Assembly: GCA_029027825.1 (NCBI GenBank) | Contig: CP093399.1 | Location: 2,604,001 to 2,668,000, forward strand | Length of the DNA: 64,000 nucleotides | Direction of reading: 5' to 3' | From: Rs1 sp029027825 | Lineage (GTDB): Bacteria; Pseudomonadota; Gammaproteobacteria; Pseudomonadales; Balneatricaceae | Shown here: positions 1-8,176 of the stretch, piece by piece | How positions within the stretch are numbered: the stretch's first letter is position 1 | Layout: the number at the start of each line of letters is the position of its first letter | Notes under the pieces: model-generated | Told to the model about the DNA's origin: nothing | The model's input: the letters and a program-made list of their open reading frames with translations, nothing else | Databases searched by the model: none | Position numbers and translations under genes: made by a program

Positions 1-336
1 CTCATACTGAGCATAAAACTGAGACATATCAATCACCAAATCACGAATAACCGGCAGACCAGGTAGCGGACGAAGTACTAGTTTATCTTTTTTAACCACC
101 GCTGATAGCGGCGTTATACAAGCTAAGCCCTTCTTGCCGTTCATATTCATACCATCAGAGCCACACACACCCTCACGACAAGAACGACGATAGCCCAATG
201 ACGGATCTTTGTCCTTCAACAATTGCAGTAGATCTAAGACCATGATGTCTTTACCGCCGGGAATATCTATATGGATATCCTGCATGTAAGGCGCATCATC
301 TGCATCAGGATTATAACGATAAATACTAACTAGCAT
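1..336 (-). CDS. sdhB: Succinate dehydrogenase iron-sulfur subunit, N-terminal part (gene runs off the window)
   Basis: The first 112 codons are present and the 3' end lies outside the window. SdhB carries electrons from the SdhA flavin through its iron-sulfur clusters to quinone in complex II at the inner membrane. The ferredoxin-like domain is visible: cysteines in SCREGVCGSDGMNMN plus a later Cys in KKGLAC, the ligands of the [2Fe-2S] cluster. The start is the ATG at 334-336 (MLVSIYRYNPDAD), 12 bases after the sdhA stop, so the gene is the last of a minus-strand sdhC-sdhD-sdhA-sdhB operon. Identification is firm; completeness cannot be judged. Confidence 0.95.
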   Translation of the reverse strand, partial: MLVSIYRYNPDADDAPYMQDIHIDIPGGKDIMVLDLLQLLKDKDPSLGYRRSCREGVCGSDGMNMNGKKGLACITPLSAVVKKDKLVLRPLPGLPVIRDLVIDMSQFYAQYE

Positions 337-348
337 CTGATTGCCCTC

Positions 349-2127
349 TTAATAAACACGGATTTTAGGTGGAAAAGGTTTCATGGTTTTAGGCGCGAAG
401 TTAACCGCACGCTTGCCTATCGTTTTGTCATCGGGAAAGAACACTGAATGACACAACCAGTTTACATCATCTCGATCTGCATAGTCATTGCGGGCATGCG
501 CACCACGTGACTCTTTACGAATTTCAGCGGCAATCGCCGTTGCCTCGGCAACTTCCATCAAGTTTTCTAATTCAAGCGCTTCAATACGCGCTGTGTTGAA
601 TGACTGACTTTTATCATCAAGCGCTAAATTCTCGACCCGCTTGCGCAGCTCTTTAAGTAATTCTAGGCCTTTCAGCATACTATCGCCATCACGGAACACG
701 CCGAAGTATAATTGCATAGTACTTTGTAATTCAGTACGCACTTGAGCAACGTCCTCACCACCTTCGCTATTATTGAGGCGATTCAAGCGCTTCATCGCCA
801 GCTCAAGATCTTCATCCGTAGCGTTAATAGCTTCATAGCCTTCACGCATTTGGCGCTCAATTTCGATACCAGCAGCACGACCAAACACCACGAGATCCAG
901 CAGCGAATTACCACCGAGTCGATTGGCACCATGCACAGAAACACAAGCGATTTCACCGCAGGCAAACAAGCCGCGAACAACCACATCGTCACCACCCTCT
1001 TCTTTACTTGGAGACAGCGCTTGACCTGCTATATTAGTAACCACACCGCCCATCATATAATGACAAGTAGGAACCACTGGAATAGGCTCTTTAATAGGAT
1101 CAACCGCTGCAAATGTACGAGATAATTCTAAGATGCCCGGCAAACGTTCTTCCAATACGTCAGCACCTAAGTGATCAAGTTTAAGCATCACGTGATCGCC
1201 ATTTTCACCACAGCCCCGACCTTCTAGTATCTCTAAAATCATAGAGCGAGCCACTACATCACGACCCGATAAATCTTTGGCATTAGGTGCGTAGCGCTCC
1301 ATAAAACGCTCGCCATCCTTATTGATTAGATAACCGCCTTCGCCGCGACAACCTTCAGTTACCAGCACGCCTGCACCAGCTATTCCGGTTGGATGGAACT
1401 GCCACATTTCCATATCTTGCAACGGTATATTGGCGCGTATCGCCATACCTACACCGTCACCAGTATTGATCAATGCATTAGTAGTAGAAGAGTAAATACG
1501 CCCTGCACCACCTGTAGCCAGCACCGTTGCTTTTGCTTTTACGTAAACGGTTTCGCCATTTTCAATATTAATAGCGATACAACCGACCACATCACCTTCA
1601 GCATTCTTCACTAAATCAACGGCATACCATTCATTTAAGAAAGTAGTACCGGCTTTTAAATTCGCTTGATATAAGGTGTGCAATAAAGCGTGGCCTGTTC
1701 TGTCTGCTGCGGCACAAGTACGCGCCGCCTGACCACCTTCACCGAAATTCTTAGACTGGCCGCCGAATGGACGCTGATAAATCCGCCCCTCTTCAGTACG
1801 CGAAAACGGCATACCCATGTGATCTAATTCGAATACCGCTTGCGGGCCTATTTGACACATATATTCGATAGCGTCTTGGTCGCCGATATAATCCGAACCT
1901 TTAACAGTGTCGTACATGTGCCAGCGCCAATCATCATTCGGATCAGAGCTCGCAATAGCACAAGTTATTCCGCCTTGGGCAGAAACTGTGTGCGATCTAG
2001 TTGGAAAAACCTTGGTAATACATGCGGTGTTTAAACCACCTTGAGCGAGTTGCAGTGCGGCACGCATGCCTGCACCACCGCCGCCAATGACGATACCGTC
2101 AAACGTTAGTGTACGTAAGTTGCTCAT
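349..2127 (-). CDS. sdhA: Succinate dehydrogenase flavoprotein subunit
   Basis: This 592-residue protein has the normal length for bacterial SdhA. It oxidises succinate to fumarate with covalently bound FAD and is the catalytic part of membrane complex II. Visible motifs are the dinucleotide-binding GGGGAGMRAALQLA near residue 16, the flavinylation region RSHTVSAQGG near residue 45, the active-site HPTGI near residue 245, and a C-terminal end (PPKIRVY) typical of the family. It lies 3 bases after sdhD and 12 bases before sdhB, so it is cotranscribed with both. No oddity was seen. Confidence 0.97.
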   Translation of the reverse strand: MSNLRTLTFDGIVIGGGGAGMRAALQLAQGGLNTACITKVFPTRSHTVSAQGGITCAIASSDPNDDWRWHMYDTVKGSDYIGDQDAIEYMCQIGPQAVFELDHMGMPFSRTEEGRIYQRPFGGQSKNFGEGGQAARTCAAADRTGHALLHTLYQANLKAGTTFLNEWYAVDLVKNAEGDVVGCIAINIENGETVYVKAKATVLATGGAGRIYSSTTNALINTGDGVGMAIRANIPLQDMEMWQFHPTGIAGAGVLVTEGCRGEGGYLINKDGERFMERYAPNAKDLSGRDVVARSMILEILEGRGCGENGDHVMLKLDHLGADVLEERLPGILELSRTFAAVDPIKEPIPVVPTCHYMMGGVVTNIAGQALSPSKEEGGDDVVVRGLFACGEIACVSVHGANRLGGNSLLDLVVFGRAAGIEIERQMREGYEAINATDEDLELAMKRLNRLNNSEGGEDVAQVRTELQSTMQLYFGVFRDGDSMLKGLELLKELRKRVENLALDDKSQSFNTARIEALELENLMEVAEATAIAAEIRKESRGAHARNDYADRDDVNWLCHSVFFPDDKTIGKRAVNFAPKTMKPFPPKIRVY

Positions 2128-2130
2128 TGT

Positions 2131-2478
2131 TTAAATACCCCAAATGACCTGAATAGCCCAAGTAACATAGACAAAAGTCATGAAGCCAGTTACAGATTGA
2201 ACGAGAAAGCGCAGACCTGTCATAGGTATGTAATCAGTAGTTACACACCATAGACCAATCCACGCGTGGGCTGCGAAAGATAGCACTAACATTAAGGTAA
2301 ATATTCGCATAGCTACGTTTTCAAATAAAGAATTCCATTGATTGAAATCTAAATCCGGAGTCAACAGCAAATACCCAACCATGAACAATGTATAAGCTAG
2401 CAAAACTACAGCAGTTACACGCTGGATCATCCAGTCGTATAAACCACTTCTTCCTAAGCTGGTTACGTTAGTTACCAT
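2131..2478 (-). CDS. sdhD: Succinate dehydrogenase membrane anchor subunit SdhD
   Basis: A small protein of 115 residues with three hydrophobic segments, which with SdhC anchors complex II and helps form the quinone and heme b sites. The sequence DWMIQRVTAVVLLAYTLF and the later HAWIGLW (probable heme-ligand region) fit SdhD. I take the ATG at 2478 (MVTNVTSLGRSG) as the start. It overlaps the sdhC stop by seven bases, which suggests translational coupling, whereas the longer reading starts with TTG six bases upstream. It is followed at 3 bases by sdhA. Confidence 0.92.
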   Translation of the reverse strand: MVTNVTSLGRSGLYDWMIQRVTAVVLLAYTLFMVGYLLLTPDLDFNQWNSLFENVAMRIFTLMLVLSFAAHAWIGLWCVTTDYIPMTGLRFLVQSVTGFMTFVYVTWAIQVIWGI

Positions 2479-2849
2479 ATCCAAATCCCCGCTAGTAAAA
2501 TTAACACTCCGGCAATAATCAGCACGGCTTTGGAAGCGAACATTGCGCTTTCAAGCTCTTCAAAATAGCCTGCATCCATAAACAGGTGTTTAACACCTAC
2601 AACGGAATGATAAGCTAGTGCAGACAGAAGCCCCCATGCGATTGATCTCGCAAAAAAGCCTTCTTCAAACATGATCATGGTTTCTTGAAAACCCGCTTCG
2701 GACTCAAGGGACAACCCCAATGCATACATCATAAAGACTGCGCCAAAAAATAGCGCTATACCTGTTATACGGTGTATAATTGAAGTGACCGACGGAAGCG
2801 GCATATGAATGGTACTAAAGTCTAAGTTTACTGGTCTTTTTTTATTCAC
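2472..2849 (-). CDS. sdhC: Succinate dehydrogenase cytochrome b556 subunit SdhC
   Basis: First gene of the minus-strand sdh operon, 125 residues with three membrane helices. The N-terminal RPVNLDFSTIHMPLPSVTSIIHRITG is the family signature that contains the quinone-site Ser and Arg. The His in YHSVVGVKHL is the expected heme b ligand. The upstream region (from 2850) is shared with the divergent gltA leader and contains a MITE-like repeat at 3083-3244. Length and order match the usual sdhCDAB layout. Confidence 0.94.
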   Translation of the reverse strand: MNKKRPVNLDFSTIHMPLPSVTSIIHRITGIALFFGAVFMMYALGLSLESEAGFQETMIMFEEGFFARSIAWGLLSALAYHSVVGVKHLFMDAGYFEELESAMFASKAVLIIAGVLILLAGIWIW

Positions 2850-3580
2850 GGCTCATTTCACACTTGTTAGGTTTATTACGAACAAGATTTAGGGATAGGT
2901 CTTGCATATATTATATGCTTTAGCCAATCCTTCTTCGTGGCAGCAGAAACTGCCCATGTAGTATAGCCAGTTCATTGTTGTTTAACAACGCACAGCACAC
3001 AACTAGCTACAATTACTAAAGATTTCGTATATTTAAAACACAATATTAAATACTACTTTTACGCCAAAGCAACACTCAACATGAGACCTCTGCATAACTA
3101 CTGCGCTCGGTAATACGGCGTTATAAAACGGCTCAATATGCTCATTTACACCAGTAATACCCATGAACAGGGGCACACTGATTCCGCTACCTCGCCGGTT
3201 TTTGCCTTGTCTTATCTTCGCTCGCAACGTTATGCAGAGCTCTCAACACATAACTATTAAAAGCCTGTATTTCTTTAGACACTTACCCTAAAGCTTGATT
3301 ATCTAAACACTGATTTAGCTAAAGTGACAAATAAAAGCACCACCAAAGCAACTATTTTCTATCTCCCCAATGTCAAGATTAGACTAAGTAACTATTGATT
3401 CACTTTAAACATAAAGGCACAATGCACGGTAAAATCACAAATTAACACTCTGTTTTTAATGGCAGAACTGCCTTATTTCCTACACTCAAGGCGCAACAAA
3501 TACAGCTGCCCCGCTAATTATAAAATATTTATTCTATAATTACTCATATGCATAAATCTAATAACTCAAGGAGCATTCCT
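2850..3580. other. Divergent sdhC/gltA intergenic region
   Basis: About 730 bases without a gene between divergent sdhC and gltA. It must hold both promoters, but I could not assign them confidently. It contains one full MITE-like element (3083-3244) and a 13-base palindrome, GTTGTTTAACAAC, at 2977-2989 on the sdhC side that could be an operator. No small gene was recognised. Confidence 0.5.
3083..3244 (-). repeat. MITE-like element, family 1, copy A
   Basis: A 162-base element bounded by inverted repeats GAGACCTCTGCATAAC and its complement. It is quasi-palindromic inside (AAAAACCGGC facing GCCGGTTTTT). This copy lies in reverse orientation to the others. Further copies lie at 20078-20239, 21805-21966, 24831-25010 and 42186-42341, with remnants near 20276, 48779 and 53507. 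There is no coding capacity, so it would be mobilised, if at all, by a transposase elsewhere. Confidence 0.8.
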
Positions 3581-4861
3581 ATGGCTGATAAGATCGCGAG
3601 ACTCACAGTTGATGGTTTTGATGGTGTCATCGAATTACCAGTATATTCAGGTACAGAAGGACCTGATGTCATTGATGTACGACCACTTACTGGGCATGGA
3701 TTATTCACTTATGATCCAGGCTTTGTTTCCACTGCAGCTTGTGAATCTAAAATCACATTCATTGACGGCGCTAAAGGTATATTGTTACACGCAGGTTACC
3801 CAATTGAACAACTCGCTGAAAAATCTTCATACCTTGAAACCTGCTTCCTGCTAATGAATGGCAGACTACCAACTGAAGAAGAATTTAAAAAATTTGTAGG
3901 CATCATTAAAGGCCACACCATGGTGCATGAACAAATGCACAATTTCTTTAAAGGATTCCGACGTGACGCTCACCCCATGGCAATTATGGTATCTGTTGTA
4001 GGCGCGCTATCCGCCTTTTATCATGACTCCTTAGATATCAATAACGCCAAACACCGGGAGATTTGCGCCTACCGACTCATTGCCAAAATGCCAACAATTG
4101 CTGCCATGTGTTACAAATACAGCATTGGCATGCCTTTTCAGTATCCACGTAACGACCTACCTTATGCTGAAAACTTTTTACATATGATGTTCGGCAACCC
4201 CTGTGAAGAATACGTCCCGAACCCGATCCTTGCCAAGGCAATGGACAAAATATTCTTACTACACGCTGACCACGAACAGAACGCATCCACCTCTACCGTA
4301 AGATTGGCAGGATCTTCTGGCGCCAATCCATTTGCCTGCATCGCAGCGGGCGTCGCTACTCTTTGGGGGCCTGCACACGGCGGAGCCAACGAAGCGGTAT
4401 TAAACATGCTGGAGGAAATTGGCGACGCTAAAAACATTCCTGATTTTATCAAGCGCGCTAAAGACCCCGAAGACAGCTTCCGCCTTATGGGATTTGGCCA
4501 CCGGGTTTATCGCAACTTTGATCCACGCGCCAATGTCATGAAAAAAACCTGTGATGACGTATTAGCTGAATTAGGCATAGTCGACGATCCAATGTTAGAC
4601 ATTGCGAAACAGCTTGAACAAATTGCCTTGCAAGATGAATACTTCGTCAAACGCAAGCTCTATCCAAATGTAGATTTTTACTCAGGCATCATCTTAAAAG
4701 CCATTGGTATTCCAAGCAGCATGTTTACCGTCATATTTGCCCTTTCACGCACCATTGGTTGGATTTCACACTGGAACGAATTCCATTCTGAACCTAACAA
4801 AATAGGTCGCCCTCGCCAGCTTTACACTGGCGAAAGCCAAAGAGACTATCCTGAAAAATAA
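3581..4861 (+). CDS. gltA: Type II citrate synthase
   Basis: Condenses oxaloacetate and acetyl-CoA to citrate in the TCA cycle. The 426-residue protein is collinear with E. coli GltA. Catalytic regions are visible: the His in LLHADHEQNASTSTVR, the second His in WGPAHGGANEA, GFGHRVYRNFDPRA, and the catalytic Asp in NVDFYSGI. The ATG at 3581 (MADKIARL) is preferred over one at 3548 because AAGGAG lies seven bases before it and because it matches the family's usual N-terminus. Divergent from sdhCDAB, as in many gammaproteobacteria. It ends before a hairpin at 4898-4926. Confidence 0.97.
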   Translation: MADKIARLTVDGFDGVIELPVYSGTEGPDVIDVRPLTGHGLFTYDPGFVSTAACESKITFIDGAKGILLHAGYPIEQLAEKSSYLETCFLLMNGRLPTEEEFKKFVGIIKGHTMVHEQMHNFFKGFRRDAHPMAIMVSVVGALSAFYHDSLDINNAKHREICAYRLIAKMPTIAAMCYKYSIGMPFQYPRNDLPYAENFLHMMFGNPCEEYVPNPILAKAMDKIFLLHADHEQNASTSTVRLAGSSGANPFACIAAGVATLWGPAHGGANEAVLNMLEEIGDAKNIPDFIKRAKDPEDSFRLMGFGHRVYRNFDPRANVMKKTCDDVLAELGIVDDPMLDIAKQLEQIALQDEYFVKRKLYPNVDFYSGIILKAIGIPSSMFTVIFALSRTIGWISHWNEFHSEPNKIGRPRQLYTGESQRDYPEK

Positions 4862-4897
4862 ACAGCCCATACTTAACAACAATTTTCAGTAACTGGT

Positions 4898-4926
4898 AAA
4901 TAAGTCATGCCCGTCGTGACTTATTT
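4898..4926 (+). terminator. Hairpin downstream of gltA
   Basis: A perfect ten-base stem (AAATAAGTCA facing TGACTTATTT) with a nine-base loop, 37 bases after the gltA stop. The stem is AT-rich and the 3' arm supplies the T residues. It is probably the gltA terminator. Confidence 0.5.
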
Positions 4927-4976
4927 ATAAAACAAAGCAGTCATTAACTTAGCCGCTAGACGCAAGTCGCCTAAGA

Positions 4977-5011
4977 GGAAGGATTATAAAGTTCCACTTT
5001 TTAATCCTTCC
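4977..5011. repeat. Perfect inverted repeat (hairpin) of unknown role
   Basis: GGAAGGATTA and its exact complement TAATCCTTCC are separated by 15 bases. It could act as a second terminator after gltA or be a repeat remnant. No long T-run follows. Confidence 0.4.
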
Positions 5012-5075
5012 CCTACTCAAACTACTAATTCCGCCACAACAAATAAAACACCAACCAACTATAAACTTCCGGCAG

Positions 5076-5183
5076 TCGCTAAATTAATGCATCCAAGCAT
5101 AAAACCCGTAGGTTCAGCGGGTATTTCTTCTAATCGCCGTAAAATCAAGAGTTTGCACTATGTGTTGCAGTCTAGTCACTCAT
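5076..5183 (+). repeat. Partial copy of MITE-like family 2
   Basis: Matches the 3' half of the family 2 repeat (core ACCCGTAGGTTCAGCGGGTA, then ...AATCAAGAG and GTGTTGCAGT). The left half is missing. The region from 4862 to 5432 holds nothing else I recognise as a gene. Confidence 0.65.
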
Positions 5184-5432
5184 TAAGGAAACTGTTAATA
5201 ATCAGCTAAGAATTTCACCCTTCAATAAATATAATAATTTTCTAAGAGATGGAGAACCTTTGATTGAATAAATAATAACCAATATCTTATTTTAATTGTT
5301 GTTTTTTTTAGGTAGTATCTTAAGCATAACATTTTGGTTATAAACAATTTTGACCATAACTAATTATCCTAAAGTGTTATGACAATATTAATAATAATTT
5401 TATAAATCGGTTAAAACCCCAGGGATTGAATA

Positions 5433-7313
5433 ATGAAAGTGTCGCATAAAGTAGTACTCATTTCTTCCGCCATTATAGTTATAACCTTTACCTTATTTTC
5501 TTGGGTGCAATACAATTCCGTTAAGAATGCTCTCCACGAAAAGGCTGTTAGCAACGTAGCTGAAACCTCAAAAGTCATCGCCAGTAAAATATCCCTATGG
5601 CTTAATGGCAAATTATCCCTAGTAGATATGGTTGCAAAGACAATCGACGCGGATTTCAACCCAGCAAACATTCAAAAAGCATTCGACAACCCAATATTAG
5701 CTGACAACTTTTTACTAATGTTTGGAGGGCTGCAAACAGATGGTCAACCAATTACCAATGATCCGACATGGGTGCGAGAAGTAAGGGATGCGCGCAAAAG
5801 ACCTTGGTACAATGTAGCAAAAGATAACAACAAAGCTACGCTAACTGCCCCGTATGAAGATGCCTCTACCAAAGAAGTACTCATTTCTGCCGTCACAAAC
5901 TTAGCAGACAACGGAACTTTCAAAGGTGCATTTGGCGGAGACTTGAGTCTTAAGACAATATCTGAAGCCATCAACAGCGTAAATTTCAACAACACTGGTT
6001 ACGCTTTTTTGATTAGTGCCGACGGTAATATTATTTCCCATCCAGACATATCTCTTAACGGAAAATCATTAGTTGATTTATTTGGTAGAAATATCCCAAC
6101 AATCAGTGCGGACCTACAAGTAGTTGAGCTTAATGGAAAAACCGTACTAACATCATTACAACCTTTGACGGAATTAAAAGGCTCCGAATGGTTTATAGGG
6201 GTAGCTTTGCAAAAAGACAAAGTGTTTAAACAAGCCACTGCTTTTGGTCTTGCTGCAATTGTAGGTACTTTAATAAGCGTTTTACTATCTGCAATAGTAC
6301 TATTTTTAACCATGCGCTCACTTTTCAAACCACTGGAAGAGCTACAAGGGTCATTAATTGAAATCAATAGCGGGGATGGAGATCTAACTAAGCGTCTATC
6401 AACGACCACTAAAGATGAATTTGGCGCTGTATCCAATGACTTCAACCAATTTGTTCAATACTTACAAAATATTATTATTGATGTAAAAAGAATTTCAATA
6501 GATATCAATAGCAATACCTCGCAAAGCTCCTCCGCTGCAGCCAAAACAGCTGACGATCTGATTGCGCAACTTGATGAATTAGACATGCTGTCGGCGGCAA
6601 TTAATCAAATGTCGTACTCTGCTCAAGAAGTAGCTAACAATGCGGATAAAGCCGCAGAGGCGGCTAAAAAGGCTAACGAAGCAGCAAGCCAAGGTTCCGC
6701 TATTGTCACCCAAACCTCGCAATCCATCGCACAATTGGTTGAAGAGATGGACGAAACGGTAATTACTATTAATCAGCTCGAAAAGCACAGTGATGACATC
6801 GAGTCAGTATTAACCTCTATTACTAGCATTGCACAACAGACTAACTTATTAGCGCTAAACGCCGCTATAGAGGCAGCACGTGCCGGTGACATGGGCCGAG
6901 GTTTCGCGGTGGTTGCCGATGAAGTACGCGCGCTTGCCGCCCGTACCCAGCAATCCACTAACGAGACGAGCTTGATTATCGAGCAGCTACAACAAGGAGT
7001 AAAAGAGGCGGCTGATAAAATTGAAAAAAGCAGATCTCATGCGAATAAAACCAATGAGGACTCGTCTCGCGCAGATGATATTCTGAAAGATATCCAATGC
7101 TCAATTTCCGAGATCAGTAGTACAACCAATGCCATAGCAACGGCCGCTAATCAACAAAGCTCTACTAGTGAAGAAATTAATCGCAATGCCACAACCATAC
7201 GTGACATTTGTCAAAATGTATCAAGTCAAGCTCAGAATCAATCTGATTTGTGCACCACAATGGTTAATTTCACAGAAGAGCAAGACAAGGTATTACAACA
7301 ATTCAAAGTATAA
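5433..7313 (+). CDS. Methyl-accepting chemotaxis protein with periplasmic Cache sensor
   Basis: Inner-membrane chemoreceptor of 626 residues. In order: a first membrane helix (about 7-28), a periplasmic double-Cache-type ligand domain (WYNVAKDNNKATLTAPY near residue 127, GYAFLISADGNIISHPD near 192), a second helix (about 273-297), HAMP (GDGDLTKRL near 316), and a long cytoplasmic coiled coil. The coiled coil has the invariant hairpin tip QQTNLLALNAAIEAARAGDMGRGFAVVADEVR, which contacts CheA and CheW. Cache domains of this class often sense amino or organic acids; the ligand here is unknown. No che genes are nearby, so it is an orphan receptor. A strong hairpin follows at 7339-7366. Confidence 0.95.
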   Translation: MKVSHKVVLISSAIIVITFTLFSWVQYNSVKNALHEKAVSNVAETSKVIASKISLWLNGKLSLVDMVAKTIDADFNPANIQKAFDNPILADNFLLMFGGLQTDGQPITNDPTWVREVRDARKRPWYNVAKDNNKATLTAPYEDASTKEVLISAVTNLADNGTFKGAFGGDLSLKTISEAINSVNFNNTGYAFLISADGNIISHPDISLNGKSLVDLFGRNIPTISADLQVVELNGKTVLTSLQPLTELKGSEWFIGVALQKDKVFKQATAFGLAAIVGTLISVLLSAIVLFLTMRSLFKPLEELQGSLIEINSGDGDLTKRLSTTTKDEFGAVSNDFNQFVQYLQNIIIDVKRISIDINSNTSQSSSAAAKTADDLIAQLDELDMLSAAINQMSYSAQEVANNADKAAEAAKKANEAASQGSAIVTQTSQSIAQLVEEMDETVITINQLEKHSDDIESVLTSITSIAQQTNLLALNAAIEAARAGDMGRGFAVVADEVRALAARTQQSTNETSLIIEQLQQGVKEAADKIEKSRSHANKTNEDSSRADDILKDIQCSISEISSTTNAIATAANQQSSTSEEINRNATTIRDICQNVSSQAQNQSDLCTTMVNFTEEQDKVLQQFKV

Positions 7314-7338
7314 TCTGAGCCTGCTTTTATAGAGCACC

Positions 7339-7366
7339 AAGGTTGAAACACGAGCCTTTCAACCTT
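7339..7366 (+). terminator. Hairpin after the chemoreceptor gene
   Basis: AAGGTTGAAA and its exact complement TTTCAACCTT enclose an eight-base loop, 25 bases after the stop codon. There is no T-run, so it may be an mRNA-stabilising or Rho-assisted end rather than a classical terminator. Confidence 0.5.
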
Positions 7367-7557
7367 GCAGACACCCTCCTAAAATTGGCCGATAGCATAT
7401 TGTGGTTCGTCTAAGACATAGCTGTCACGGTGTTTAGCCTGCATGAATTTTTAGCCTACACAGACGAATAACAACTTCGAAACAGCCCACATACACTGAT
7501 GAATCACTAATTTTCAGCTCAGAAAGTTTGGCCAGAACAGGCCTTTACGTTATGTAT

Positions 7558-7768
7558 AACCTGAATCCGTGACTTCAAAGTGAATACTGAGTGTAAGATA
7601 TTAGTTTTACGGTGGAATTGAAAAATCTTAGCTGCAAGCTCATATGCGTCCTGCATTCGCTAAATAAATACATCCATACATAAAACCCGTAGGTTCAGCG
7701 GGCATTTTTATAACCGCCATGAATCGAGGGCTTGCGCTATGTGGTGCAGTGAAGTCAATGATTCAAGT
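7558..7768 (+). repeat. MITE-like family 2, long form
   Basis: About 210 bases from AACCTGAATCCGTGACTTC to GTGAAGTCAATGATTCAAG. The ends are inverted repeats, and the interior is itself an imperfect palindrome. It contains the extra segment AGCTCATATGCGTCCTGCAT that is missing from the short form at 24639 and 26421. Confidence 0.75.
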
Positions 7769-8176
7769 CTAAGATCGCGGGGATATACTCTCAATTATCA
7801 CCCTACGAGGTAGTACTGAGTAGTTCGTGCTCTGCGTAAACGATTTTACTAAGCTACGCCACGCCTGCATCCCTACCTTAATCACTACTCCCACTCTAAG
7901 GTCCTATTTGACTTGTTCGCAACTTCCCTAAGAGGGCGTGATATCACTTGTAGTCGCAGACTATGCACTCGACGATCTGCTATGTCTACTCCTTAATTAT
8001 TGCCATAACACTGCACAGAGACTATTTTCTCGCAGTTTACAACCGTTAAATCAGCCTAGCGAAATTAACGTGCCGAACTCTGTCCTCGGCCAGTCTCTTA
8101 GAGACTAACCGAGAACAGATATAACTACTGCGATTAGCTTATTCAGCGGTAGACTTGTTAGTAACGAAAAAGCCGA
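7769..8176. other. Intergenic region downstream of the TRAP genes
   Basis: No gene is recognisable. An imperfect but long inverted repeat lies at 8080-8118 (CTGTCCTCGGCCAGTCTC facing GAGACTAACCGAGAACAG). It sits 3' of dctM on the minus strand and could end that transcript, although no T-run accompanies it. Confidence 0.4.

Noticed and set aside
742..1125. Plus-strand 127-residue reading inside sdhA
   Set aside because: Antisense shadow of a well-conserved gene with no leader or family resemblance.
5999..6445. Minus-strand 148-residue reading inside the chemoreceptor gene
   Set aside because: Antisense shadow; the plus-strand protein has clear HAMP and Cache features over the same bases.
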